The notes under the pieces were generated by a model. The model was not told the DNA's origin, did not search any database, and was given only the letters and a program-made list of their open reading frames with translations. A stretch of DNA of 64,000 bases, taken from assembly GCF_017592545.1 (NCBI RefSeq), contig NZ_JAGFOA010000002.1:310001-374000 (forward strand). The letters run 5' to 3'. This DNA is from Microbacterium stercoris (GTDB lineage Bacteria; Actinomycetota; Actinomycetes; Actinomycetales; Microbacteriaceae). The position numbers were made by a program, and so were the translations under genes. Positions 25,696-35,030 of this stretch are shown here, piece after piece. Each line of letters begins with the position of its first letter. Position 1 is the first letter of the stretch.

Positions 25696-27939
25696 TCAGC
25701 GGATGGGGAAGTTCGCCGAGAACACGTTGTCCGGATCCCAGGTCGCCTTCACCTCGCGCAGGCGCGGCAGGTTGACGCCGAAGGCGTCGACGAGGCGCTC
25801 GGGGCGCTGGTCGGTGTCGAACGACAGATAGAGCCCGTTGGTGTGCGGCGCGACCACGGCGTCCCAGATGGGGTCGAGACGCTCGTGCGATGCGCCCAGT
25901 GCCGTGAGCAGGAAGTTCTGGTGCCGGTGCGGATAGGCGGTGGCGTCGGGGGCGAGGTCGTGCGCGGCGCCGCCCGTCGCGCGCACCTGCAGGAAGTGCG
26001 CGGCGCCCGAGCGGGCGAGGTTCGAGAACGCGCTCGCGGTGGCCACATCGAGGTGGTCTACGAGGCCCGTGCGCGACACCGGATCGCCGCCTCCCTGGTG
26101 GTGGCGGTCTGCGGGCTGCACGACCCCCGAGTAGGGCAGCAGGTACGCCTTGTGATCGAGCAAGGGAGCGGCATCCGCGAGGCGCTCGAGGGCTCGGATC
26201 GCCTCATCGGTGTCGTCGCCCGCGAACACGGTCATGAGCTGCGCCACCGGCTGCTGCCCGCCGCGGATGGGCGGGAGGATCAGGAAGCTCGTCAGCTCGC
26301 GCGGCGACGCCTCGACGGCCGCGCCCCACCGCTCCAGCATGCCGACGGTATCGGTCGCGTCGAAGGCCATCTGCGAGTACACGACGTTGCCCAGCCGCAT
26401 CGCGTCGATCTCGACCGCCGTGACGACGCCGAGGTTGCCGCCCGCTCCTCGCAGACCCCAGAACAGATCGGCGTTCTCCTCGGCGCTCGCGCGAAGGATC
26501 CGCCCGTCCGCCGTCACGAGGTCGGCCGCCGTCACGTGGTCGATCGTGAGGCCGTATTTGCGGCCGAGCAGGCCGATGCCGCCCGTGGTCGCGAGGCCTC
26601 CGACACCCACCCCGCCGTAGTCGCCCGAGCTGATCGCCAGCCCCCGCGGGGCCAGCGCGGCCGCGACCTCACCCCAGGTGGCACCGACGCCGATCCGCAC
26701 CTTCGCGCCGTCGAGCGGCTCGATCGCGCGGAAGCGGCGCAGGTCGATGACGACGCCGCCGTCGTTGGTCGAGCGGCCGCTCACGCCGTGGCCGCCGGAG
26801 CGCACGCCGAGCGGCACGTCCTGGGCGCGGGCGTATCCGAGCGCGTCGGCCACCTCTGCGGGGGTCGACGGCAGCAGCACGAGGCCGGGATCGCCCGAGC
26901 GCAGGTAGTTGTGGCGCAGGTCGGCGTGGCCGCGGTCTCCGGGCTCGACGGCGCTCGCCGCGAGCGAGGGCGGAATCGCGTCGTAGTCGATGCCGTCGCG
27001 GCGCAGCGATAACGCGATCGCGCCGCGTCGCGCCTCGGCCGCCACGGTGCCGCGACCCGCGCGCTCGCGCGCCACGGCCTCGCGCACCGCGGGCGCGATC
27101 TCCTCGCCGAACACGTGCAGCATCGACTCGTCGTCGCTGGCCAGGATGAAGGCCGACATGCCGTCCTCGAGCGCGAAGGCCGTGAGCTGGTCGATCCACC
27201 GGGCCGTGTCGGCGACCGGCGCGATGTTGAGCAGACGCCGGATCTCCGACGGCTCTCGTCCGGCGGCGAGGGCCGCCTCGTCGATGGTCGCGTTGCCGCG
27301 CTGCAGATCGCCCGGCTGCAGATAGGCCAGCGACGGGAGCCAGCCGTCGGCCGTGCGCCCGGTGAGCTTCAGCATGCGCGGCTTGTACGCCCCGAGCCAG
27401 ATCGGGATGTCGTGCGCCGGCTTCGGCCCGCGCTTCGCACCGCTCACGCGGTAGTACTCGCCGTCGTGGCGCAGGGGCATCCGGTTTCCGGCGTCCCAGA
27501 TGCCGCGCATGATCTCGATCGCCTCGCCGAGCGCGGTGACGCCCTGGCCGGGGGTGAGCTTTCGCCCGCCCATCGCGCCGATCGCATCCCAGAATCCGCC
27601 GGCGCCGAGGCCCATCGCGAATCGCCCGTCGGAGAGCAGGTCGAGCGAGGCCGCCGAGCGCGCCAGCACCGCGGGCTGGCGCAGCGGAAGGTTGAGCACG
27701 TTGCCGGACACCGTGATCGAAGAGGTGCTCGCCGCCACCCAGGTGAGCAGGGTCCACGTGTCGTGGAACGACGGCTGATACGGATGATCCTGGAACGTCA
27801 CGAGGTCGAGTCCTGCCGCCTCCGATGCCTGAGCCAGCGCGACCGGGCGATGCGGGTCGGCGTTGGTCGGGGTGACGAAGGAGCCGAAGCTCAGGGATTG
27901 GCCATAGTCGGGCATATCGAGTCCAACCTGTCTGCGCAC
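25696..27939 (-). CDS. Fusion of a luciferase-like monooxygenase and a berberine-bridge-type FAD oxidoreductase
   Basis: 747 residues in one frame. Residues ~10-310 are a flavin-dependent luciferase-like domain (SFGSFVTPTNADPHRPVALAQ, FAMGLGAGGFWDAIGAMGG, PIWLGAYKPRMLKLTGRTADGW). Residues ~330-747 are a PCMH FAD domain (VPLGVRSGGHGVSGRSTNDGGVVIDLRRF, GGIGLLGRKYGLTIDHV) ending in a BBE tail (WDPDNVFSANFPIR). The His of RSGGHG can hold FAD covalently; the second Cys anchor of bicovalent enzymes is absent. Start uncertain: GTG 27939 or ATG 27915. Converges with the NRDE gene. Substrate unknown. Confidence 0.83.
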   Translation of the reverse strand: MRRQVGLDMPDYGQSLSFGSFVTPTNADPHRPVALAQASEAAGLDLVTFQDHPYQPSFHDTWTLLTWVAASTSSITVSGNVLNLPLRQPAVLARSAASLDLLSDGRFAMGLGAGGFWDAIGAMGGRKLTPGQGVTALGEAIEIMRGIWDAGNRMPLRHDGEYYRVSGAKRGPKPAHDIPIWLGAYKPRMLKLTGRTADGWLPSLAYLQPGDLQRGNATIDEAALAAGREPSEIRRLLNIAPVADTARWIDQLTAFALEDGMSAFILASDDESMLHVFGEEIAPAVREAVARERAGRGTVAAEARRGAIALSLRRDGIDYDAIPPSLAASAVEPGDRGHADLRHNYLRSGDPGLVLLPSTPAEVADALGYARAQDVPLGVRSGGHGVSGRSTNDGGVVIDLRRFRAIEPLDGAKVRIGVGATWGEVAAALAPRGLAISSGDYGGVGVGGLATTGGIGLLGRKYGLTIDHVTAADLVTADGRILRASAEENADLFWGLRGAGGNLGVVTAVEIDAMRLGNVVYSQMAFDATDTVGMLERWGAAVEASPRELTSFLILPPIRGGQQPVAQLMTVFAGDDTDEAIRALERLADAAPLLDHKAYLLPYSGVVQPADRHHQGGGDPVSRTGLVDHLDVATASAFSNLARSGAAHFLQVRATGGAAHDLAPDATAYPHRHQNFLLTALGASHERLDPIWDAVVAPHTNGLYLSFDTDQRPERLVDAFGVNLPRLREVKATWDPDNVFSANFPIR

Positions 27940-27987
27940 GCAACTATTCCGCGAAGAGTCGGCGCACTGTCCGGGCCCGGGGGCGGG

Positions 27988-28356
27988 TCAGTCGGTCGTG
28001 CCGACCATCTCATGCGCGTGGTCGACGATCCAGTGCACGAGCGGACCGAGATGTGACATCAGCTCGCGGCCGCGATCGGTGAGCTCGTACTCGACGCGCG
28101 GCGGCACCTCGGGGAAGGAGCGTCGCAGCACCAGGCCGTCGGCCGTCAGGGTGCGCAGGGTCGATCCGAGCATCTTCTCGCTGATGCCCTCCACCTCGCG
28201 GCGCAGCTCGCCCCAGCGCCGGGTGCCCTCGGCGAGCGAGAGCAGCACCAGCACTCCCCACTTGCTCATCACGTGGTCGATGACCGTGCGCGACGGACAT
28301 CCGGCCGTCAGGGTCGAAGGATCTTCGCCGCGGATCTGCGCAAGACTCACCATCAC
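27988..28356 (-). CDS. HxlR-family redox-type regulator, QorR-like
   Basis: 122 residues with a single winged helix: GCPSRTVIDHVMSKWGVLVLLSLAEGTRRWGELRREVEGISEKMLGSTLRTLTADGLV. The lone N-terminal Cys (residue 20) aligns with the redox-sensing Cys of HxlR/QorR proteins. GTG 28356 and ATG 28353 are adjacent; TAAGGT ends 6 nt before the GTG, favouring a leaderless GTG start. Diverges from a QorB-like gene, the same arrangement as qorR/qorB elsewhere, so it probably represses that gene until oxidised by quinones or diamide-like stress. Confidence 0.85.
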   Translation of the reverse strand: MMVSLAQIRGEDPSTLTAGCPSRTVIDHVMSKWGVLVLLSLAEGTRRWGELRREVEGISEKMLGSTLRTLTADGLVLRRSFPEVPPRVEYELTDRGRELMSHLGPLVHWIVDHAHEMVGTTD

Positions 28357-28360
28357 GCCA

Positions 28361-28383
28361 GTACCTTACGCGAAAGTGGGTAC
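28361..28383. promoter_or_regulatory. Candidate QorR-type operator
   Basis: GTACC (28361-28365) and GGTAC (28379-28383) are inverted around 13 nt. It covers the -10 box (28363-28368) of the HxlR gene, as expected for autorepression, and lies 83 nt before the QorB-like start. Confidence 0.45.
28363..28368 (-). promoter_or_regulatory. -10 box of the HxlR gene (leaderless type)
   Basis: TAAGGT on the minus strand with 6 nt to the GTG at 28356; overlaps the inverted repeat. Confidence 0.5.
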
Positions 28384-28465
28384 CCCACGGATGGAATGTT
28401 CTGAGATCGGAGGTGCTTTCCGATCGTGACGCGGATCGCCGGATCCGTCGCAGAAGGGAACACTC

Positions 28466-29332
28466 ATGACCATCCTCGTCACCGCCGCGAGCGGACAGCT
28501 GGGCGCACTCGTCGTCGAGGCGCTGCGGGAACGCGGCGTGCGGCCGTCCGAGATCGTGGCCACCTCGCGCGACCCGCGCCGGCTGGCGCATCTCGCAGCC
28601 GAGGGCGTGCGCACCGTGGAGCTCGACTACGACAAGCCCGACACGATCGCCGCCGCGCTGGAGGGCGTCGAGCGAGTGCTGCTCGTCTCGGGGTCGCAGC
28701 CGGGGGCGCGTCTGGCGGGTCACCGCAACGTGATCGAGGCCGCCGCGCGCGCCGGGGTGGCGCAGCTGGCGTACACGTCGCTGCTCGACGCGGCCGACGC
28801 CGACTTCGTGCTCGCGCCCGACCACAAGGCGACCGAGGAGCTGCTCGCCCACGCCGGTGTGCCGGTCGTTTTGCTGCGCAACGGCTGGTACATCGAGAAC
28901 CACGCCGATGAGGTGCGCCAGGCGGTCGAGACCGGCGTGATCTGCCACTCCGCGGGATCCGGGGTCATCGCCTCCGCCGCGCGCCGCGACTACGCCGAGG
29001 CCGCGGCCGCCGTGCTGACCGCCCCGCTCGAGGACTACAACGGCTCGACGCTCGAGCTGGCCGCGACGGATGGCTGGAGCTACGACGACCTCGCGGCCGC
29101 CGTGGCCGAGATCGTGGGACGCGAGGTGCACTACGAGCGCCTGGACGCCCACGAGCACGTCGCGCGCCTGCGCGCGTACGGGCTCGACGAGGGCACGGCA
29201 GGCTTCGTCGCGGCGATCGACGACGGTGTGGCCCGCGGGGTGCTCGCCTCGACGGATCCGACCCTCGCCCGCGTGATCGGTCGCCCGCTGACGCCGCGCG
29301 CCGACGTGATCCGCGCACTTCTCGCCGCCTGA
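28466..29332 (+). CDS. NmrA/QorB-like NAD(P)H:quinone oxidoreductase
   Basis: 288 residues of an atypical SDR: cofactor loop ILVTAASGQLGALVVEALRERG, NADPH-type Arg in SRDPRRLA, then GHRNVIEAAARAGVAQLAYTSLL and LRNGWYIEN, all typical of QorB/YtfG-like quinone reductases. AGAAGGGAA lies before the ATG. It follows the HxlR regulator divergently. Probable function: two-electron reduction of quinones, sparing the cell oxidative stress. Confidence 0.83.
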   Translation: MTILVTAASGQLGALVVEALRERGVRPSEIVATSRDPRRLAHLAAEGVRTVELDYDKPDTIAAALEGVERVLLVSGSQPGARLAGHRNVIEAAARAGVAQLAYTSLLDAADADFVLAPDHKATEELLAHAGVPVVLLRNGWYIENHADEVRQAVETGVICHSAGSGVIASAARRDYAEAAAAVLTAPLEDYNGSTLELAATDGWSYDDLAAAVAEIVGREVHYERLDAHEHVARLRAYGLDEGTAGFVAAIDDGVARGVLASTDPTLARVIGRPLTPRADVIRALLAA

Positions 29333-29340
29333 CTCGCACA

Positions 29341-29366
29341 CTCCCGGCCCCTCCGGGGGCCGGGAG
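29341..29366 (+). terminator. Strong GC hairpin after the QorB-like gene
   Basis: CTCCCGGCCCC (29341-29351) and GGGGCCGGGAG (29356-29366) form a perfect 11-bp stem with a 4-nt loop, 8 nt after the stop codon. There is no T tract, as is frequent in high-GC actinobacteria. Confidence 0.7.
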
Positions 29367-29369
29367 CCA

Positions 29370-29375
29370 TAGGCT
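29370..29375 (+). promoter_or_regulatory. -10 box of the aldo/keto reductase gene (leaderless type)
   Basis: TAGGCT with 7 nt to the ATG, placed directly behind the terminator of the previous gene. Confidence 0.5.
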
Positions 29376-29382
29376 CGCAGAC

Positions 29383-30234
29383 ATGGCGACGATCGATATC
29401 CCCCAGGTCACCCTGAACGACGGCACGACGTTCGCCGAGCTCGGCCTCGGCACCTACAAGCTCACCGGCGACGAGGGCGTCGCGGCGGTGGAAGCGGCCA
29501 TCGGCACCGGATACCGCGTGCTCGACACCGCGGTCAACTACGGCAACGAGCGCGAGGTCGGCGAGGCGGTGCGCCGCGCCGTCGATGCGGGCGCGGTGCA
29601 GCGCGACGAGCTCATCGTCACGACGAAGATCCCGGGCCGTCACCACGGCTACGAGGAGGCGATCGCGAGCGGACGCGAGTCGAAGGCGACGCTCGGTCTC
29701 GACCGCATCGATCTGCTGCTGATCCACTGGCCGAACCCCCGCGTCGACAAGTACGTCGACACATTCCGCGGCATGCTCGCCCTGCGCGAGGAGGGCGTTG
29801 TGCGATCGGTGGGAGTGTCGAACTTCACCGAGCCGATGCTGCAGCGCCTCATCGACGAGACCGGTGTGGTGCCGGCCGTGAACCAGGTCGAGCTGCACCC
29901 CTACTTCCCGCAGGGGGCGCTGCGCGCGTTCCACGCCGAGCACGGCATCCGCACCGAGAGCTGGAGCCCGCTCGCCCGACGCTCGGAGCTGCTGCAGGAC
30001 CCGCTCATCCGCGACCTCGCCGAGGTGTACCAGGTCACGCCGACGCAGATCGTGCTGCGCTGGCACGTGCAGCTGGGATCGACCCCGATCCCGAAGTCAT
30101 CGGATCCGGAGCGCCAGATCGAGAACGCCGACGTCTTCGGCTTCGCGCTCGACGAGGAGCACGTCGCGGCGATCAGCGGGCTCGAGCGCGGGCGTCTGTG
30201 GGACGGCGATCCCGACACCCACGAGGAGTTCTGA
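29383..30234 (+). CDS. Aldo/keto reductase (2,5-diketo-D-gluconate reductase-like)
   Basis: 283 residues forming a complete (beta/alpha)8 NADPH-dependent reductase: DTAVNYGNE with catalytic Asp/Tyr, Lys in VTTKIPG, His in LLLIHWPNP, then GVSNFTEPML, NQVELHPYF and the cofactor motif PIPKSSDPERQIEN. It reduces small aldehydes and ketones; the precise substrate is not evident. It has its own promoter behind a terminator, so it is a separate unit from the QorB-like gene. Confidence 0.92.
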   Translation: MATIDIPQVTLNDGTTFAELGLGTYKLTGDEGVAAVEAAIGTGYRVLDTAVNYGNEREVGEAVRRAVDAGAVQRDELIVTTKIPGRHHGYEEAIASGRESKATLGLDRIDLLLIHWPNPRVDKYVDTFRGMLALREEGVVRSVGVSNFTEPMLQRLIDETGVVPAVNQVELHPYFPQGALRAFHAEHGIRTESWSPLARRSELLQDPLIRDLAEVYQVTPTQIVLRWHVQLGSTPIPKSSDPERQIENADVFGFALDEEHVAAISGLERGRLWDGDPDTHEEF

Positions 30235-30258
30235 GCGCTCGCAGGCCCACGGGGAGGG

Positions 30259-30726
30259 TCACTCCTCTTCGAGGTCGTCCTCGAAGTCGTCCTCTTCCTC
30301 GGCGTCCTCGTCGAGGTCGTCCTCGTCGAGGATCGAGATCATCCACCGCACGCCGAAGCGGTCGATGCACATGCCGAACAGACCGCCCCAGTCGGGCTCC
30401 GACAGCGGGACGAGGATGGTGCCGCCCGCCGAGAGCTGCTCCCACCACTCGCTGAGGTCTTCTTCCTCGTCGCCGCTGATCGAGATCGCGTGGCCCCCGG
30501 CGCCCTCGTAGGGCACGCCCGTGGGGGTGTCGCTGGCCATCAGCACCATGCCATCCACCGTCTCGAGCACGCCGTGCAGGATGAGTTCGGCATCGCCCGG
30601 CTCATGGGCGAGGCTGCTCTCGCCGAACGTCTCGAACTCGAGCTCACCGCCGAACACACGGTGATAGAACTCCATCGCCGCGCGGGCGCTGTCGCGGAAG
30701 GTCAGATAGGGGTTGAGCACGGGCAT
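30259..30726 (-). CDS. VOC-family (PhnB/glyoxalase-like) protein with acidic tail
   Basis: 155 residues. Two beta-alpha-beta-beta-beta modules: NPYLTFRDSARAAMEFYHRVFGG and GMVLMASDTP, ending DRFGVRWMIS, as in PhnB-type VOC proteins. The last ~22 residues are almost all Asp/Glu, unusual for the family. AGGAG precedes the ATG. Function unknown; metal-binding His/Glu are not clearly conserved. Confidence 0.8.
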   Translation of the reverse strand: MPVLNPYLTFRDSARAAMEFYHRVFGGELEFETFGESSLAHEPGDAELILHGVLETVDGMVLMASDTPTGVPYEGAGGHAISISGDEEEDLSEWWEQLSAGGTILVPLSEPDWGGLFGMCIDRFGVRWMISILDEDDLDEDAEEEDDFEDDLEEE

Positions 30727-30835
30727 GTCGGCTCCTGACGGCGGTGTCGGGTGGGGGATCGGGGGACGGGTTCAGTCTCGCCACCGGCGCGGGCGGCGGC
30801 AAGGGCGCTGTCCCGAGGCGGCGCTGAACATCGGG

Positions 30836-32347
<1,512 letters not shown>

Positions 32348-32373
32348 CGGATCCTCCTTGTTCGGGCGGCCGG

Positions 32374-33216
32374 TTACTTGTGGTCGCGCCAGCTGTGCTG
32401 CGGGTCGTAACCCAGCAGGCGCCGGGCCTTGTCGATCGAGAGCAGCGTCTCGTTCTCGCCGAACTCGCGGGCGTGCGGCACGTCGGGGAACACCTCGGCC
32501 AGCAGCTCGGCGTTCGGACGCGTCGACACCGTGTCGGCCGCGGCGATGATGAAGCGGTCGAACCCGGCGGGGGCCACCTCGAGCGCGCGTTCGATGGCGT
32601 GCGAGCCGTCGCGTGCGTCGATGTAGCCCCAGAGGTTCCACTTGCGGTCGCGCGCATCGGCGTCGTACGGGAACGCGTCGTAGTCCTCCGGCCACATCAC
32701 ATTCGAGAAGCGCAGGGCGGTGATCGACAGCCCCGGGTTCCAGCGCACGAGCTCGATGGCCAGCTGCTCCTCGAGGTGCTTCACCAGCGAGTAGGTCGAC
32801 TCGGGGCGGGCGGGGTACTCCTCGTCGACCGGCACATACGGCGGCGGCACGTCGAAGGGCAGGCCCAGCACGGTCTCGCTGGAGGCGTAGACGATCTTGT
32901 CGATGCCGAGGCGGGTCGCCGCCCAGAAGACATTGAACGTCGACGAGATGTTGTTGTGGAACGTCGTCACATCGGGCGCGAGACCCGGCGCCGGGATGGC
33001 CGCGAGATGCACCAGCGCGTCGAAGCCGTCATGTGTGTCACCGACGGCGGTCAGCGCGTCGACGACCTGCCCGTAGTCGGTGAGATCCACCTGCACGAAG
33101 TCGCGGTCGCGTCGCCCGACGCGATCGATTCCGACCACCCGGTGCCCCGCGGCGCGCAGCTCGCGCGCGACGACCGATCCCAGCTTTCCCGACGACCCTG
33201 TCAGTGCGATTCGCAT
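32374..33216 (-). CDS. NAD-dependent epimerase/dehydratase (extended SDR)
   Basis: 280 residues. TGSSGKLG cofactor loop (6-13), HLAAIPAPG, Ser of YASSET, and the catalytic Tyr/Lys in STYSLVKHLEEQLA. C-terminal WGYIDARDGSHAIERALE is typical of nucleotide-sugar epimerases and uronate-dehydrogenase relatives. Start at ATG 33216 (MRIALTGSSG); ten more in-frame residues upstream would precede the Rossmann strand and are unlikely. Lies 26 nt upstream of the permease gene in the same direction, so the two may be co-transcribed. Confidence 0.83.
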   Translation of the reverse strand: MRIALTGSSGKLGSVVARELRAAGHRVVGIDRVGRRDRDFVQVDLTDYGQVVDALTAVGDTHDGFDALVHLAAIPAPGLAPDVTTFHNNISSTFNVFWAATRLGIDKIVYASSETVLGLPFDVPPPYVPVDEEYPARPESTYSLVKHLEEQLAIELVRWNPGLSITALRFSNVMWPEDYDAFPYDADARDRKWNLWGYIDARDGSHAIERALEVAPAGFDRFIIAAADTVSTRPNAELLAEVFPDVPHAREFGENETLLSIDKARRLLGYDPQHSWRDHK

Positions 33217-33249
33217 GCCGCTAAGCATTTCATGGGCCGCCGACATCGC

Positions 33250-33522
33250 TCAGCGCTTGACACCGCCGATGAAGTACGCGAGGGGGCCGATCCAGTTGAT
33301 CAGGATGATCGGGATCCATGCCAGCTTCGTCATCCGGACCTGCTTCTCGGGGCGCGCCCACAGATCGGAGAACGCGGCCAGCGCCAGACCGATCTGCACG
33401 AGACCGAGCAGCGAGAGGAACGCCTTCCCCACGAGGCCGACCCCGGCCTCTGCGGTCTTGGCGGTGGCGGCCGTCGCCGCGGTGACTTTGGCGTAGTCCT
33501 TCACGGAGTTCTTGGTGGTCAT
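33250..33522 (-). CDS. Small PLDc_N-type membrane protein
   Basis: 90 residues. Two hydrophobic segments: LSLLGLVQIGLALAAFSDLWA, and WIPIILINWIGPLAYFIGG, the latter matching the phospholipase-D-nuclease N-terminal (PLDc_N) signature. Function unknown. GACAAT ends 6 nt before the ATG. Confidence 0.72.
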   Translation of the reverse strand: MTTKNSVKDYAKVTAATAATAKTAEAGVGLVGKAFLSLLGLVQIGLALAAFSDLWARPEKQVRMTKLAWIPIILINWIGPLAYFIGGVKR

Positions 33523-33528
33523 GCGCCC

Positions 33529-33534
33529 ATTGTC
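33529..33534 (-). promoter_or_regulatory. -10 box of the PLDc_N-type gene (leaderless type)
   Basis: GACAAT on the minus strand, 6 nt before the ATG at 33522. Confidence 0.4.
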
Positions 33535-33615
33535 CGTCCCGCGGGCTCGTCTGTCACGGGCTTGACGGGTGTGGCTCGGCCGCGCGCCTGAACGGGAGGC
33601 GACGCAGTGCCCTCG

Positions 33616-33822
33616 TCAGAGCCGGGCCCCGTCGTCGTACTCGTCATGGCCGGGGCCGCCGCCCTTGCGCGCCTCGAACGCGAGGAACAGGCCGAGCGAG
33701 ACGAGGAAGCCGAGCAGCAGGCCGAGCCACACGCTGCCGAGGTAGGCGGCGCCGATGATGCCGCCGACGACCAGGATCGCGACGGTGCGCAGGAGCAGCC
33801 ACATGCGTTTCACGTTACTCAT
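33616..33822 (-). CDS. Small hypothetical membrane protein
   Basis: 68 residues with two adjacent hydrophobic stretches (VAILVVGGIIGAAYLGSVWL and LLLGFLVSLGLFLAFEA) and a charged C-terminus rich in Gly and Asp. No family recognised. It follows the DNA glycosylase gene by 28 nt in the same direction. Confidence 0.6.
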   Translation of the reverse strand: MSNVKRMWLLLRTVAILVVGGIIGAAYLGSVWLGLLLGFLVSLGLFLAFEARKGGGPGHDEYDDGARL

Positions 33823-33849
33823 CGTGCACGGTGCTCATCAGAACCGTGC

Positions 33850-34770
33850 TCATCGGGCGCGGTGGTCTTCGGGGTGCAGGCGCGGGGCCTTACGCGGCTC
33901 GCTGACGCCGGACGCCAGGATCAGCCGGATCGCCCGCTGCCGCTGGCCGGCCCACGGCTCGAGAAGTTCGAGCATGCCGTCGTCGTCGACGCGGCTGCCG
34001 GTGAGGGCGTAGCCGATCTGGTGGGCGAGGTGGAAGTCGCCGACCGCGACGGCATCCGGATCTCCGAGCGCCCGCACGCGGGTCTCTGCGGCCGTCCACA
34101 CCCCGACGCCGGGCAGCGACGTCAGGATGCCGTCGCGCCGTTCGGGGGCACACGCCGCGAGGGTGCGCTCGAGCGACTCGCCGCGGCGCGCCGCCTCGAC
34201 GATGGTGCGGCTCTGCGGCGGCTCGAGGCCCGCCCGATGCCACGCCCACGACGGGATCATGCGCCAGCCCTCGATCGACGGAGGAACGTGCATCGGTCGC
34301 GGGGTCGGGCCGGGCGCACGCTCGCCGAACCAGGCGACCAGGCGCCGCCAGGCGGCGAACGCCTGGATGGCCGTGACCTTCTGCTCCATGATCGACTGCA
34401 CAAGCGCATCGAACACCCCGTCGGTGCGCCCGATGCGCAGCCGCGGGTGACGGTGGTGCGCGTCGGCGACCAGCGGATGCCGCGTGGGGTCGAAGCCCTC
34501 GTCGTCATCGAAGGCGCCGCAGAGCGCGGGCGCCTGAGCGACCGCCCACTCGCGTCCGGGACCCCATGCGGCGATCCGGACGGATCCATCCGCCCCCTGT
34601 CGCAGCGCGATCGTCGCGGCCCCGAGCGGTGTGCGCGCGGCGCGCCAGATAACGCCCAGGTGGTGCGTCTGCGTCGGATCACCGGGCCCGCGCTGCTGCA
34701 CGCCGACGACCTGGCGCACGTCGACCGGCCGCGCCGGTCTGTGCACGCTCTCGAGGCGCTCGGGGATCAC
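33850..34770 (-). CDS. DNA-3-methyladenine glycosylase-like (HhH-GPD) protein
   Basis: 306 residues. Helix-hairpin-helix LTSLPGVGVWTAAETRVRALGDPDAVAVGDFHLA with the catalytic Asp of the GPD loop; VQSIMEQKVTAIQAFAAWRRLV is the interdomain helix typical of AlkA-like glycosylases. It removes alkylated bases in base-excision repair. The start is GTG 34770, with TACTCT ending 6 nt upstream and no ribosome site. The open frame continues into repeat DNA and beyond, which I reject as coding. No iron-sulphur Cys cluster. Confidence 0.8.
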   Translation of the reverse strand: MIPERLESVHRPARPVDVRQVVGVQQRGPGDPTQTHHLGVIWRAARTPLGAATIALRQGADGSVRIAAWGPGREWAVAQAPALCGAFDDDEGFDPTRHPLVADAHHRHPRLRIGRTDGVFDALVQSIMEQKVTAIQAFAAWRRLVAWFGERAPGPTPRPMHVPPSIEGWRMIPSWAWHRAGLEPPQSRTIVEAARRGESLERTLAACAPERRDGILTSLPGVGVWTAAETRVRALGDPDAVAVGDFHLAHQIGYALTGSRVDDDGMLELLEPWAGQRQRAIRLILASGVSEPRKAPRLHPEDHRAR

Positions 34771-34776
34771 GAGGCG

Positions 34777-34782
34777 AGAGTA
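34777..34782 (-). promoter_or_regulatory. -10 box of the DNA glycosylase gene (leaderless type)
   Basis: TACTCT on the minus strand with 6 nt to the GTG at 34770. Confidence 0.5.
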
Positions 34783-34840
34783 ATCCGAGCCCCTGACATT
34801 TCGACCCACACCCCTCCGCTCGTTGAGCACTCGCCACCCC

Positions 34841-35030
34841 CTCGCTCGTTGAGCGAGCGAAGCGAGTCGAAACGCCCCGAACCTCCCGCGGGCGCCTCGC
34901 CACCCCCCTCGCTCGTTGAGCGAGCGGAGCGAGTCGAATCGCCCCGTGCCTCCCGCGGGCGCCTCGCCACCCCCCTCGCTCGTTGAGCGAGCGGAGCGAG
35001 TCGAAACGCCCCGAGCCTCCCGCGGCGCCT
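34841..35030. repeat. Hairpin repeat cluster 2: three 67-bp tandem copies
   Basis: Units begin CTCGCTCGTTGAGCGAGC at 34841, 34908 and 34975, a spacing of exactly 67 bp. Each continues with GGAGCGAGTCGAAACGCCCC and CCTCCCGCGGGCGCCTCGCC. The third unit is shortened and merges with the stop region of the winged-helix gene. A partial unit starts near 34816. The sequence CTCGCTC-gtt-GAGCGAG can fold into a hairpin. The 259 bp between genes hold only this. Confidence 0.85.

Noticed and set aside
34841..35030. Possible CRISPR array
   Set aside because: Only three units, and the spacers are nearly identical to each other. The unit is part of the interspersed hairpin repeat family and no cas genes are nearby.
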